DNA of 64,000 nt from Terriglobia bacterium (GTDB lineage: Bacteria; Acidobacteriota; Terriglobia; Terriglobales; Acidobacteriaceae): positions 1-64,000 of the forward strand of contig JAJPJE010000022.1 of assembly GCA_021324365.1 (NCBI GenBank). The letters are read 5' to 3'. The notes beneath the pieces were generated by a model that did not search any database, was not told the origin of the DNA, and saw only the letters and a list, made by a program, of their open reading frames with translations. The translations under genes were made by a program, and so were the position numbers. This document shows positions 47,080 to 56,900 of this stretch, piece after piece. Position 1 is the first letter of the stretch, and each line of letters begins with the position of its first letter.

Positions 47080-48225
47080 TTGCTGATCGGAATCGTCAAG
47101 GAAAGCAACACCGGTGAAACTCGAGTCGCTTTGCTGCCCGACGCAGTCAAGGGTTTGAAAGCACAAGGCGTCGAGGTCGCAATTGAAAACAACTGCGGAC
47201 TAAATGCCGGTGCGTCGAATGATGACTATGCGCGTGCCGGCGGAACCGTCGCCAGCGACCGCGGTTGGCTGTTCGCCAATGCTGACATAATCCCAGTCGT
47301 GAACTGCCCGCCTGCCGAGGATTTGCGACGTCTGAAACAGGGTTCCATTCTGTCCGGTTTCCTGCGGCCGCTCGACGATCCCGCGGCTTTGCGTCCGGCC
47401 ATCGATCGTGGCGCAACTTTATTCTCGATGGAACTGATCCCGCGCATCACGCGCGCTCAGGCGATGGACACGCTATCGTCAATGGCCACCGTTGCAGGCT
47501 ATAAGGCCGTTGTTATTGCGGCGGATCATCTTCCGCGCATGTTTCCGCTGCTAATGACTGCCGCCGGGACCGTGCCTCCGGCGAAAGTGTTTGTCATCGG
47601 CGCAGGCGTCGCGGGACTGCAAGCGATCGCCACGGCACGGAGGCTTGGCGCCCTGGTCAGCGCTTATGACGTCCGCGCCGCGGCGGGCGAGCAAGTTAAA
47701 TCGCTCGGTGCGACTTTTGTCGAGGTCGACCTTGGTGGAATTCAAACTGAAGACAAGGGCGGTTATGCGAAAGAACTCAGCGAAGAGGCGCTTAATCGCG
47801 GCCGCGATCTGATTGCGCACACCGCGAAGACGAGCGACGTAATCATTACGACCGCGCAGGTTCCCGGACGCCGTGCTCCACTGCTGGTGCGCCGCGATGC
47901 AGTAGAGGGAATGCGGCGCGGATCGATCATTCTAGATTTAGCAGCACCCGGGGGCGGCAATTGCGAACTGACGCGCCCGGGGGAGACCATTGACCACAAT
48001 GGAGTCACTATTTTCGGTCCGCTGAATTTGCCCGCAACCATTCCCGTTCATGCCAGCCAGCTCTATTCCAAGAACATGACCAACTTTCTGAACCTGCTGG
48101 TGAAGAAGGGCGTGCTGACGGTGGACATGAATGACGAAATCATCAAGGGCTCATGTGTGGCACATAACGGTAACGTGGTAAACGAGCGAGTCGCGGCCGT
48201 ACTCCAGGCTGCCAGCGCACGTTAA
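47080..48225 (+). CDS. pntAA: NAD(P) transhydrogenase subunit alpha, part 1
   Basis: The protein has 381 residues from a TTG start with GGGAGGAG just upstream. The sequence begins LIGIVKESNTGETRVALLPD, and the NAD-binding Rossmann motif is VFVIGAGVAGLQAIATARRLGA. The mobile loop DVRAAAGEQVKSLGATFVEV and LVRRDAVEGMRRGSIILDLA also match the dI domain. In this split form, dI is separate from the membrane part. It is the first gene of a three-gene unit and hydride-transfers between NADH and NADP. A 30-base gap separates it from pntAB. Confidence 0.95.
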   Translation: MLIGIVKESNTGETRVALLPDAVKGLKAQGVEVAIENNCGLNAGASNDDYARAGGTVASDRGWLFANADIIPVVNCPPAEDLRRLKQGSILSGFLRPLDDPAALRPAIDRGATLFSMELIPRITRAQAMDTLSSMATVAGYKAVVIAADHLPRMFPLLMTAAGTVPPAKVFVIGAGVAGLQAIATARRLGALVSAYDVRAAAGEQVKSLGATFVEVDLGGIQTEDKGGYAKELSEEALNRGRDLIAHTAKTSDVIITTAQVPGRRAPLLVRRDAVEGMRRGSIILDLAAPGGGNCELTRPGETIDHNGVTIFGPLNLPATIPVHASQLYSKNMTNFLNLLVKKGVLTVDMNDEIIKGSCVAHNGNVVNERVAAVLQAASAR

Positions 48226-48255
48226 GAAAAGCAGTTCAAAACGCAAGGAGCAGGA

Positions 48256-48552
48256 ATGCCGCCGGATTTTATTTCCAACGTTTACGTGTTCATTCTCGCC
48301 GGGTTTTGCGGGTTCGAACTCATCAAGCGTGTCTCGCCGCTGCTGCACACGCCGCTGATGTCGCTGACCAACGCGCTCGATGCCATCGTGGTGGTTGCCG
48401 CGATCATCATCTCCGGCCGGCATGAGACTCCGTTGACCACGGTACTGGGCGCCATCGCAATCGCCGCATCCTTCAGCAACATGGTTGGCGGCTTCTTCAT
48501 CACCGATCGCATGCTGCGCATGTTCAAGACCGGCAAGGCGAAGAAATCATGA
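48256..48552 (+). CDS. pntAB: NAD(P) transhydrogenase subunit alpha, part 2
   Basis: This gene encodes 98 residues and three membrane helices. The sequence shows the typical FISNVYVFILAGFCGFELIK followed by RVSPLLHTPLMSLTNALDAI and the third helix around AASFSNMVGGFFITDRMLRMF. It is the first part of the proton channel (dII). AGGAG precedes the ATG. Its TGA overlaps the pntB ATG in ATGA, so translation is coupled. Confidence 0.95.
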   Translation: MPPDFISNVYVFILAGFCGFELIKRVSPLLHTPLMSLTNALDAIVVVAAIIISGRHETPLTTVLGAIAIAASFSNMVGGFFITDRMLRMFKTGKAKKS

Positions 48553-49937
48553 ACCTCGCGGCCATTCAGCAGTATCTCGATTTCGCTTACGTTGCAGCCA
48601 TCGTTCTTTTTATTCTTTCGCTCAAATGGCTGAGCTCTCCGAGAACAGCACGCTGGGGGGTTATTGCGGGCGAGATCGGTGCGGCGCTCGCGGTCGGCGC
48701 GACGCTGTTTAATCCCGAGTTGGTTCAGTATAAGTGGATCGTCATCACTCTGATCATTGGCGCGGCCGTCGGTATTCCGCTTGGCATGGTGAAGATGACC
48801 GCGGTTCCGCAGCGGACCGCGCTGAGCCATTCCTTCGGCGCGGCATCGGCGGCGATGATCGGAATCGCCGAATATTACGCCGGAGCTCCGCACGTGACCC
48901 GCTTTCAGATGGGGGAGATCGGGCTCGAGGTCATCATCGGTTCCCTCACTTTCACCGGGAGCTTGATCGCCGCGGGCAAGCTGCAGGAGATTCTGCCGCA
49001 GCGGCCGATTGTTTATCGCGGTCAAAACATCGTCAGCTTGACTGTGCTCGGTTCGGCGCTCTTGCTCGCTATCTTAATGGTCATCAATCCTGCGCAGATG
49101 TGGCTGTTTCCAGTGATGGTGATCGTCGCGTTGATCTTCGGAATCCTGCTGGTCACGCCCATTGGTGGCGCCGACATGCCGACGGTTATTTCACTGTTGA
49201 ACTCGTACGCCGGATTCTCTGCCGCTCTGTTGGGATTCGTCCTGAACAGCAAAGTCCTGATTGTTGCGGGTGCGCTTGATGGCTCCTCCGGCTTCATTCT
49301 TTCCGTCATCATGTGCAAGGCCATGAACCGGTCATTCACCAACGTTCTGTTCGGAGCGTTCGGCCAGGTTACCGCGTCGACCAAGGCAGCGAAGGAAGAA
49401 CGGCCCGTGCGCAGCGCCTCGCCCGAGGATGCCGCCGGGATTCTGGGAACTGCGGGTAAAGTTGTCATCGTTCCTGGATATGGGATGGCGGTGGCCCAGG
49501 CACAGCACAAAGTTCGTGAGCTTTACGATGTGCTCACCAAGCGCGGCGTCGATGTGCAGTTCGCCATTCATCCCGTCGCGGGACGCATGCCCGGACATAT
49601 GAACGTGCTCCTCGCCGAAGCCGACGTGCCCTACGATCACCTGAAAGAGATGGATGAGATCAATGGCGACTTCGCGCAAACGGATGTGGCGCTGATTATC
49701 GGCGCCAATGATGTCACGAATCCGGCAGCCAAGACTGACAAATCAAGCCCCATTTACGGTATGCCAGTGCTCGACGTTGAGAAGGCGCACACCACGATGG
49801 TGATCAAGCGCAGCATGAATCCGGGCTTTGCAGGCATCGATAACCCGCTGTATTACATGGACAACACTCTCATGTTGTTTGGCGATGCGAAGGCATTCGT
49901 CACGAATATTGTGAAAGAACTTTCGAATCACGACTGA
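48549..49937 (+). CDS. pntB: NAD(P) transhydrogenase subunit beta
   Basis: This gene encodes 462 residues, the standard length. The N-terminal half holds about nine membrane helices with His in SHSFGAASAAMIG, part of the proton path. The C-terminal dIII NADP-binding domain has VVIVPGYGMAVAQAQHKVREL, HPVAGRMPGHMNVLLAEADVPYD and GANDVTNPAAKTD. With the two alpha parts it couples hydride transfer from NADH to NADP+ to proton entry and so supplies NADPH. This NADPH could feed the glutamate synthase encoded nearby. Confidence 0.96.
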   Translation: MNLAAIQQYLDFAYVAAIVLFILSLKWLSSPRTARWGVIAGEIGAALAVGATLFNPELVQYKWIVITLIIGAAVGIPLGMVKMTAVPQRTALSHSFGAASAAMIGIAEYYAGAPHVTRFQMGEIGLEVIIGSLTFTGSLIAAGKLQEILPQRPIVYRGQNIVSLTVLGSALLLAILMVINPAQMWLFPVMVIVALIFGILLVTPIGGADMPTVISLLNSYAGFSAALLGFVLNSKVLIVAGALDGSSGFILSVIMCKAMNRSFTNVLFGAFGQVTASTKAAKEERPVRSASPEDAAGILGTAGKVVIVPGYGMAVAQAQHKVRELYDVLTKRGVDVQFAIHPVAGRMPGHMNVLLAEADVPYDHLKEMDEINGDFAQTDVALIIGANDVTNPAAKTDKSSPIYGMPVLDVEKAHTTMVIKRSMNPGFAGIDNPLYYMDNTLMLFGDAKAFVTNIVKELSNHD

Positions 49938-50058
49938 TGGTTGGCCGTTCTCGGGCCGCTCGCCGCAGAAGAACATCTCGCATGCGTCGGCATCGAGCAT
50001 TACGCTTGCTCGCGTGTATTCGACAAGGACTCCGTCTCGATCTCCCGATTGATTGAGC

Positions 50059-52002
50059 TTAGTTCTGGTCCTTCTTCGTTGACGGGATAAGTTCGGAGGT
50101 CGGCACCCCGGGCGGAAGCTTGTGATTTTCCGTTACGTCCACGTCAAAAAGCATGTAGTCGTTGAAGCTGTATTGCCGGTAGTAGTGGTGTTTGCGAAAG
50201 TCAAAGTAGATCTCGACGTTTTTCGGCAACCAGAGCATGGTGTTTTTCTTTGCAAACGGAACGGGACCGTATTCCACGATTTGATGCTCGCTGAGCAGTT
50301 GAATCTCGTGCAAAGGAGTGGCCATATCGGCCTCAATGCGCATGATTTGAAAAGTGTCGGAGGAGATCCATGCTCTGCCTTTCAAGTCGACACGGTAGGT
50401 ATTGCCGGCGACTTTGTAGGTTTGCATGTGATTCGGGCGGTCGTGACGCTGGCGGAAGTGTACCAGCCAGGCCGGCTGTCCACTCCAGTTACCTTGCCCC
50501 TCGCAATCGAAATCAAAGTCGCCCTTCATTTCCGGATGAAACAGAAGCGCCAGCATCACGAAACCGGTGCTTGCGATGCCGTCGGGATCCCCCGTCTGGT
50601 GGCCTATGTCGTTGCGATATTCGTCGATCATCACAGCTCCCCGCTGAGATGAAATTGCCGCAACATAGTCGTACTTTCTTATCTCCGAGCGGGTTGAGAG
50701 CCCGCTGTCATCGAGCGACTTGTGGAACAGGTCCTCTTTCGCGGAGAAGCGCGTTACATCCTCAACCAACTCCTGTACGCGCTGCCCCGCTCCTGCGAGT
50801 ACCTGGGCGGTGGGACAAGCTACTCCGGGTTCGATGGTCGGCTTGGCATCATCGATATCAGGAGGTCGCCAAGTCTGCATTGAGAGAGCGACCTCGGGAA
50901 CAGCCATCAGGGGATCAGCAGGTGGCCGTGCAATCTGTGAAGCGGGCGCGGATGCATGCTCGTTTTTTTCTGCCAAGGTGATCAATGCGCGAACTTGATC
51001 GACCAGGTTTGCTGGAGGAGACTGCTTTAAGAATGCATGAAGTGCTTGAACTCCTTCTTTGATCTGCCCGAGCGCAAGCAGCGCTTGTCCAAGAGTAAGT
51101 TGAGCGGCCCCAGAAGCACTTTTTCCGTATCTTGCGCTCTTAGCAACTGCAATCTTAGCTTCGTCACGAGCCTTGCTGTACTCCTTCTCCTGAAGATATG
51201 AATTGGCCAACAGGTTATGTGGAAGCCAGTTTTCCGAATCGACGAGAATCGCTTGTTCGAGGGCCGATTGCGCCGCAGGGTAGTTGTGTTGCTCGAGGTT
51301 CGTTCTGCCCAGCAGAGTCAGAGTTTGGGCAGAGTGAGGGCTAAGACTGGCGGCCGTGCGCAGGTAGTTACCAGCTTGTTTGTAGTCTCCTTCTTCAAAG
51401 CAAAGATATCCGAAAAGAAAATTCAAGTCCGCATTGGAAGGCGCGAGCTTATAGGCTGCTTCCAAATGCTTGCGCGCGTCGGGTAGTTCACTGGACCTCA
51501 AGCGCGATAAAGCCCGATTCGCTTCCTTTTTCGCTTTCTTCGACAGCAGGCCAGATGCTTCATTGAGAGTGATCGCTGCAGGATCGCGCTGAATCACAAT
51601 CTCGACATCTTGCTTTTGGGCCTTCATGACGCTGATTTCCTGGCGCGCCGTCAGATATCCCACTGCCGTAACTGCAACGGAGTACTTCCCGAGTTCTGTA
51701 TTGACGAACGCAGCGTCCTGGTGCTCAGGGACTATGAGGTACCCTCCGATATGATTGCCCAAGTTCGTTAGATCCACCCGAACCGAGCGGTCGAGCTTAA
51801 CAGGCTTCTCCTCGGCGAAAACGTGAACGACGATCACTGCGGTGCCGGGCGCAGTGTTGTAAGTGGTGCTCGCCTCGATCTGCTGCATTCCCCTCATCGA
51901 ATTCATGTCCTGTATTCCCTGCGGCACCCCCTGCGCAAATGACGGAAGGGTGAGAAGAGAAACGAACAGGATGACGGAGAATGCCGGAGGTGAGCGTTTC
52001 AC
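50059..52002 (-). CDS. Secreted TPR protein with lipoprotein-sorting-like C-terminal domain
   Basis: This gene encodes 647 residues. A signal peptide ends at LPSFAQ (about residue 24). A beta-rich domain follows (about 55-140, VIVVHVFAEEKPVKLDRSVRV). It resembles carboxypeptidase-regulatory-like repeats. Residues 155-340 are tetratricopeptide repeats (for example APSNADLNFLFGYLCFEEGD, HSAQTLTLLGRTNLEQHNYP). The C-terminal part (about 410-640) has KGRAWISSDTFQIMRIEADM and WLPKNVEIYFDF, which recur in the protein at 10114-11100. It probably acts in the periplasm as a scaffold or carrier. Exact role unknown. Confidence 0.8.
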   Translation of the reverse strand: MKRSPPAFSVILFVSLLTLPSFAQGVPQGIQDMNSMRGMQQIEASTTYNTAPGTAVIVVHVFAEEKPVKLDRSVRVDLTNLGNHIGGYLIVPEHQDAAFVNTELGKYSVAVTAVGYLTARQEISVMKAQKQDVEIVIQRDPAAITLNEASGLLSKKAKKEANRALSRLRSSELPDARKHLEAAYKLAPSNADLNFLFGYLCFEEGDYKQAGNYLRTAASLSPHSAQTLTLLGRTNLEQHNYPAAQSALEQAILVDSENWLPHNLLANSYLQEKEYSKARDEAKIAVAKSARYGKSASGAAQLTLGQALLALGQIKEGVQALHAFLKQSPPANLVDQVRALITLAEKNEHASAPASQIARPPADPLMAVPEVALSMQTWRPPDIDDAKPTIEPGVACPTAQVLAGAGQRVQELVEDVTRFSAKEDLFHKSLDDSGLSTRSEIRKYDYVAAISSQRGAVMIDEYRNDIGHQTGDPDGIASTGFVMLALLFHPEMKGDFDFDCEGQGNWSGQPAWLVHFRQRHDRPNHMQTYKVAGNTYRVDLKGRAWISSDTFQIMRIEADMATPLHEIQLLSEHQIVEYGPVPFAKKNTMLWLPKNVEIYFDFRKHHYYRQYSFNDYMLFDVDVTENHKLPPGVPTSELIPSTKKDQN

Positions 52003-52099
52003 AGTGAGACAGACCCAGATGGCGGAAGGAAGTATATCATCGCAACCGAACCGAGCATGGCGTCCTCGCCTGCGCAGGCGATGGTGATGAAACTGTCTC

Positions 52100-52594
52100 T
52101 CACAACACTAGCTGCCAGTAGGCGACATCAACCCACCTGCTGTGCTTGAAGCCTACTTGCCGAAATGTTGCCACCTGCTCGAAACCCAGCTTCTCATGTA
52201 AAGCCACACTCGCCTGATTCGGAAGAGCCGCTCCGCCGATGGCGACGTGTATCCCTCGCGCTCGCAAGAGCGATAGAAGCTCCGAGTAGAGCCGCTTTCC
52301 AATGCCTCGCCCTTCATGCCCGTGCTCGAGATAAATGGTGGTTTCGACAGAGTAGCGATATGCACTCCGTGCCTTCCATTTGTTGGCATAGGCATAGCCG
52401 ACGAGCGCACTTTCAACTTCCGCTACCAGCCACGGCAAGGATGCATTTTGAACGTCCGCAATCCGTGCCGCTATAGTCTGTGCCGAAACTGGCTCTTCCT
52501 CGAAGGTGATAACGGTGTTGTGGACGTAGTAGTTATAGATGCGAGCAATGACTTCGGCATCTGTTGCCTCGGCCGATCTCACGCGAATATCCAT
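52100..52594 (-). CDS. GNAT N-acetyltransferase, phosphinothricin-acetyltransferase-like
   Basis: This gene encodes 164 residues, the family length. The acetyl-CoA site is seen in ETTIYLEHGHEGRGIGKRLYS, with the R/QxxGxG/A-type EGRGIGKRL. YNYYVHNTVITFEEEPVSAQ near the N-terminus and ASVALHEKLGFEQVATFRQVGFKHSRWVD at the end are typical of the PAT/MddA subfamily. These enzymes acetylate phosphinothricin or methionine derivatives or have broader amine specificity. The native substrate is not clear. Monocistronic. Confidence 0.9.
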   Translation of the reverse strand: MDIRVRSAEATDAEVIARIYNYYVHNTVITFEEEPVSAQTIAARIADVQNASLPWLVAEVESALVGYAYANKWKARSAYRYSVETTIYLEHGHEGRGIGKRLYSELLSLLRARGIHVAIGGAALPNQASVALHEKLGFEQVATFRQVGFKHSRWVDVAYWQLVL

Positions 52595-52872
52595 TGATGT
52601 ATTCGTTTCTCACTCCCGATAACCTGAATATACCGGAGCAGCGCGGGTGTGCCAGCCGGCATTTGAGAGACTGCCAACGACTTCCCCACTCAATCCAAGG
52701 TGGCTTGAATCGGCCAACCCGACTAGCGCGATTGGTCCTTGAATTCGAAGGTCAGGCAAAAGAAGGCGAACTTGGGCCACCAACTCTTTAAAAGAAGAAC
52801 GCGAGCCTCTGGGCACCAACCTGACAAGGGTACAAAAACGAGCTAAGTTATACTCACTCTAGGACCGATCGG

Positions 52873-53604
52873 ATGCTCCGAACGCGACAGAACGGCATAC
52901 CCGCGTACAAGCGAATTCAAGCTGTCATACTCAAACGCATTGAAAGCGGTCAGCTCAAGCCCGGAGATGAAGTCAGCTCCGAGCGCGAGTTGGCGCGTAT
53001 TCACAAAGTCAGCTTGATGACAGCCCGCCACGCGCTCGCGGAACTCGAAAAGGAGGGCCTTGTCGAGCGCCGTCGCGGAGCCGGCACCTTCGTTGCTCCT
53101 CCCAAGATTCATTTCAACAAATTGATGAGCTACACCGAGCTGATGGCGGGACGCAGTTTGCCCGCACGCTCGAAGGTACTCTCGTTGCAAGTGATCGACG
53201 ACGAGCAGGAGATCGCGGCCCGCCTCGCGCTTGCCAATGGCGGGCGACTGTTGCGTCTAGAACGCGTTCGTCAGGGCGCCGATGAGCCGTTCGCGCTGGA
53301 GACCTGCTACATGTCCGCCGAGACCTTCGAGGGGTTGAACCGCAACGCCCTGGAACGAGGGTCGCTGTTCATGATCGTGGAGAATGAGTTCGGCGTTGAA
53401 CTTGCGTATGCTGATGAAGAGATCGACGCGACCGCCGCCGATTCGAGACTGGCGAAGCTGTTTTCGATTGAGAAAGGGGCGCCGCTCCTGCGCGTTCGAC
53501 AAGTCATCTATTCCGGCAAGGGCACACCGATCATCTACATGCTGGGTCTCTATCGCTCCGATCGCCACAATCTGACTATTCGCCGCTACCGGCGAAAAAA
53601 CTAG
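52873..53604 (+). CDS. GntR-family regulator, HutC subfamily
   Basis: This gene encodes 243 residues. The N-terminal winged helix-turn-helix covers residues 8-75: PAYKRIQAVILKRIESGQLK, then SSERELARIHKVSLMTARHA and EGLVERRRGAGTFVA. The C-terminal effector domain (about 95-235) is of the UTRA type, with RLLRLERVRQGADEPFALET near its start. It should bind a small metabolite and control transcription. It lies 301 bases upstream of the efflux operon on the same strand and is a possible but unproved regulator of it. Confidence 0.93.
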   Translation: MLRTRQNGIPAYKRIQAVILKRIESGQLKPGDEVSSERELARIHKVSLMTARHALAELEKEGLVERRRGAGTFVAPPKIHFNKLMSYTELMAGRSLPARSKVLSLQVIDDEQEIAARLALANGGRLLRLERVRQGADEPFALETCYMSAETFEGLNRNALERGSLFMIVENEFGVELAYADEEIDATAADSRLAKLFSIEKGAPLLRVRQVIYSGKGTPIIYMLGLYRSDRHNLTIRRYRRKN

Positions 53605-53613
53605 CACTCTTAG

Positions 53614-53625
53614 AGAAACGTTTCT
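53614..53625. promoter_or_regulatory. 12-base perfect palindrome AGAAACGTTTCT
   Basis: AGAAACGTTTCT at 53614-53625 is a perfect palindrome 9 bases after the GntR stop. Its core AACGTT resembles operators bound by LacI/PurR-type proteins. No such regulator is in the window. Confidence 0.35.
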
Positions 53626-53768
53626 TTACGCGGGATCGATGGATCCGGGGCAGCGACTGCTTCATCTAATCTCCAATACGGGCACCAGCAGATACCCGCG
53701 GAACAGTAACCCTCGACTGTAAAGTTGTGTAAAGGTTTGCGTCGCCGAAGTCGAGTTGCGCTCTAATA

Positions 53769-53784
53769 GTAAGTGAATGCTTAC
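53769..53784. promoter_or_regulatory. Putative operator 1 of the efflux operon
   Basis: GTAAGTGAATGCTTAC has the arms GTAAG and CTTAC separated by six bases. Arms and spacing are like those of TetR-family operators of efflux pumps. It is centred about 129 bases before the RND gene. Confidence 0.6.
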
Positions 53785-53802
53785 AATTTGCCCCGCGGAA
53801 TA

Positions 53803-53818
53803 GTAAGTGAATGCTTAC
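53803..53818. promoter_or_regulatory. Putative operator 2 of the efflux operon
   Basis: This is an identical palindrome to operator 1, exactly 34 bases downstream. It ends 3 bases before a possible -35 box. Confidence 0.6.
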
Positions 53819-53821
53819 AAT

Positions 53822-53850
53822 TTGCCCCGCGGATCGGTGCGGCGTAGCTA
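53822..53850 (+). promoter_or_regulatory. Possible promoter of the RND efflux operon
   Basis: TTGCCC (53822-53827) and TAGCTA (53845-53850) are 17 bases apart, partial matches to -35 and -10. They lie 56 bases before the RND start and next to operator 2. The assignment is by spacing only. Confidence 0.35.
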
Positions 53851-53905
53851 TCATGTTCCGGCTCTTCGACGTGACCGGCGCTGTTTAAAGGGATCATAGT
53901 TTCAA

Positions 53906-56900
53906 ATGTGGATCGTTCGAGTCGCCCTCAAGCGACCTTACACCTTTGTCGTGTTAGCTATCCTGCTCCTCATCCTGGGGCCGATCGTAATTCTTCGCAC
54001 GCCTACCGATATCTTTCCGGATATCAACATTCCCGTCGTAAGCATTATCTGGAATTACAGCGGGATGAACGCCCAGGACATGTCGGATCGAATCGTAACG
54101 CTGACAGAGCGTTCCCTGACCACCACCGTTAACGACATTGAACACACTGAGTCGCAGTCGTTGAATGGCATCGCAGTCGTCAAGGTCTTCTTTCAGCCCA
54201 ACGTGAATCTGGCGACCGCCATTGCGCAAATCACTGCAATCTCGCAGACACAACTCCGCCAGTTACCACCAGGCACCACGCCGCCCCTCGTTATCACTTA
54301 CAGCGCCTCCAGCGTTCCGATTCTGCAGCTGGGTTTTTCTGGACGCGGCCTTACGGAAGCACAACTGAACGATCTCGCTTTGAACTCCGTGCGCCTGCGC
54401 CTGGTCACAGTTCCCGGTGCCGCGATGCCCTATCCGTACGGCGGCAAGCAACGTCAGGTCCAGGTGGACCTGAACACAGCCGCGCTTCAGGAAAAGGGAC
54501 TCACACCAGTTGATGTCGTAAACGCGATCAGCGCCCAAAACCTGATCCTCCCAGCAGGCACGTCGAAGATAGGCCCCATCGAATACAACGTCGATCTCAA
54601 CGGCAGTCCCAAGACCGTACAGGAGCTAAACGATCTTCCGGTCAAAACGGTAAATGGCGCCGTTGTTTACATACGCGATGTTGCGTATGTTCGCGATGGG
54701 TCTCCGCCACAGACAAATATCGTCCGCGTCGACGGACAGCGTTCAGCCCTGCTCACCATTATGAAGATGGGCGGCGCCTCCACGCTGGACATTATTTCGA
54801 GCGTAAAGGCAACGCTGCATAAGAGTATGGGGGCGTTTCCGCAGAATCTGAAGATCACGCAACTCGCGGATCAGTCGATCTTTGTTCGAGCATCGATTCA
54901 AGGCGTGGTTCGCGAAGCCGTGATTGCTGCCTGTCTTACCGGGATCATGATCCTGGTGTTCCTGGGCAGTTGGCGCAGTACTCTCATCATCGCGGTTTCG
55001 ATTCCGCTGTCGATTCTCACCTCGATCATCGTGTTGAGTGCTCTGGGGCAGACGATCAACATCATGACCCTTGGGGGTATGGCGCTTGCGGTTGGAATTC
55101 TCGTCGATGATGCAACCGTTGAAATCGAAAATATCAATCGCAACCTTGAAGCCGGTAACAAGGACATTGAAGATGCGATCCTGACGGGTGCGTCGCAGAT
55201 CGCGGTTCCCGCATTCGTATCCACCCTCTGCATCTGCATCGTGTTCGTGCCAATGTTCTTCCTGACGGGCGTCGCGAGGTATCTGTTCGTGCCGCTCGCC
55301 GAAGCTGTTGTTTTTGCCATGCTCGCATCCTACTTACTTTCGCGAACGCTGGTTCCGACCATGGCGAAGTATTTGCTCAAGGTTCATCACGACAATCATC
55401 GCGAGCTGAAAGCAAACAGCCGCAATCCGTTCTTCCGCATTCAGGCTGCCTTCGAAAATCAGTTCGAGCGTCTGCGTGAGGGTTATCACCGAACGCTCGA
55501 TACGTGCCTCCACCATCGCTCGATTTTCGTAGTGGCATTCCTAGCCTTTTGCCTGCTCTCGTTCTTATTGCTGCCCTGGCTCGGACAAGATTTCTTCCCA
55601 TCCGTAGACAGCGGTCAATTCCGGCTCCACGTCCGGGGCCGGACCGGAACGCGAATTGAGGAAACCGCCAAGCTTTGTGATCTGGTGGAGAACAGCATCC
55701 GGCAGGAGATTCCACCGACGGAGATCGACAGCATTATCGACAACATCGGTCTTCCTTACAGCGGAATCAACTTGTCTTACAGCACTTCTGCGCCAATTGG
55801 ACCCGCCGACGCTGATATCCTGGTGAGCCTTACGCAGAAACATCACTCGACGGAAGACTACATCCACGATCTCCGAATCCGGCTGGCGGATGAATTTCCG
55901 GGCGTAACGTTCTCGTTCCTGCCGGCGGACATGGTCAGCCAAATCTTAAATTTTGGATTGCCATCGCCAATTGATATCCAGGTTGTCGGTCGCAATCAGG
56001 AAGCCAACCGCCGCTTTGCTGACCATCTTCTCCAGGAATTGAAATACGTGCCCGGAGCCGTAGATCTCCGCATGCAGCAGGCATTCGATCAGCCCTACCT
56101 GCATCTGATGGTGGACCGCACGCGGGCCGAAGGCGCCGGATTCACTCAGCGTGACGTCGCCAGTAACTTGCTGGTTTCGCTAAGTGGCAGTTTCCAGACC
56201 TCGCCGACTTTCTGGTTGGATCCAAAAAACGGCATCAGCTATTCGATCACGACCCAGACTCCTCAGTACCGGGTTGAGTCGCTGCAGGACCTGGCGAATA
56301 TTCCTGTATCAGGAGGGATTGGAACCAAGCCGCAGATCCTCGGTACTCTGGCAAGCATTAACCGCGGCGAGGGTCCGGCCGTCGTATCGCATCGCGATGC
56401 AGCCCCCGTGATCGACATCTATGGTTCCGTGCAGGGCCGTGACCTTGGTGGTGTTGCATCGGACATGACGCGCATCATTAACGCGAACCGGCAATACCTG
56501 CCCCGTGGTTCCGATCTTGTAGTTCGTGGACAGATTGAGACCATGATTTCTTCGTTCTCAGGCCTGCTGTACGGCCTGCTGTTCTCGATTGTGCTGATTT
56601 ATTTCCTGATCGTGGTGAACTTTCAATCGTGGCTGGACCCGTTCATCATCATTTCAGCCTTGCCGGCGGCGCTTGCCGGTATCGTGTGGTTCCTTTTTAT
56701 CAGCCACACCACCGTAAGCGTTCCGGCGCTTACTGGATCCATCATGTGTATGGGAGTGGCCACGGCAAACAGCATCCTGGTGGTGAGTTTTGCCAAGGAG
56801 CAACTGTCCGAAGGTGCGAGCGCAATCGACGCCGCCCTGAAAGCCGGATTCACCCGTTTTCGCCCGGTTTTGATGACCGCGCTCGCGATGATCATCGGCA

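Larger units (their letters stand above)
53765..53832 (+). repeat. Tandem duplication of a 34-base unit upstream of the RND operon
   Basis: Two identical 34-base copies lie head to tail (53765-53798 and 53799-53832). Each contains the inverted repeat GTAAGTGAATGCTTAC followed by AATTTGCCCCGCGG. The rest of the upstream sequence is not repeated. Confidence 0.95.
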
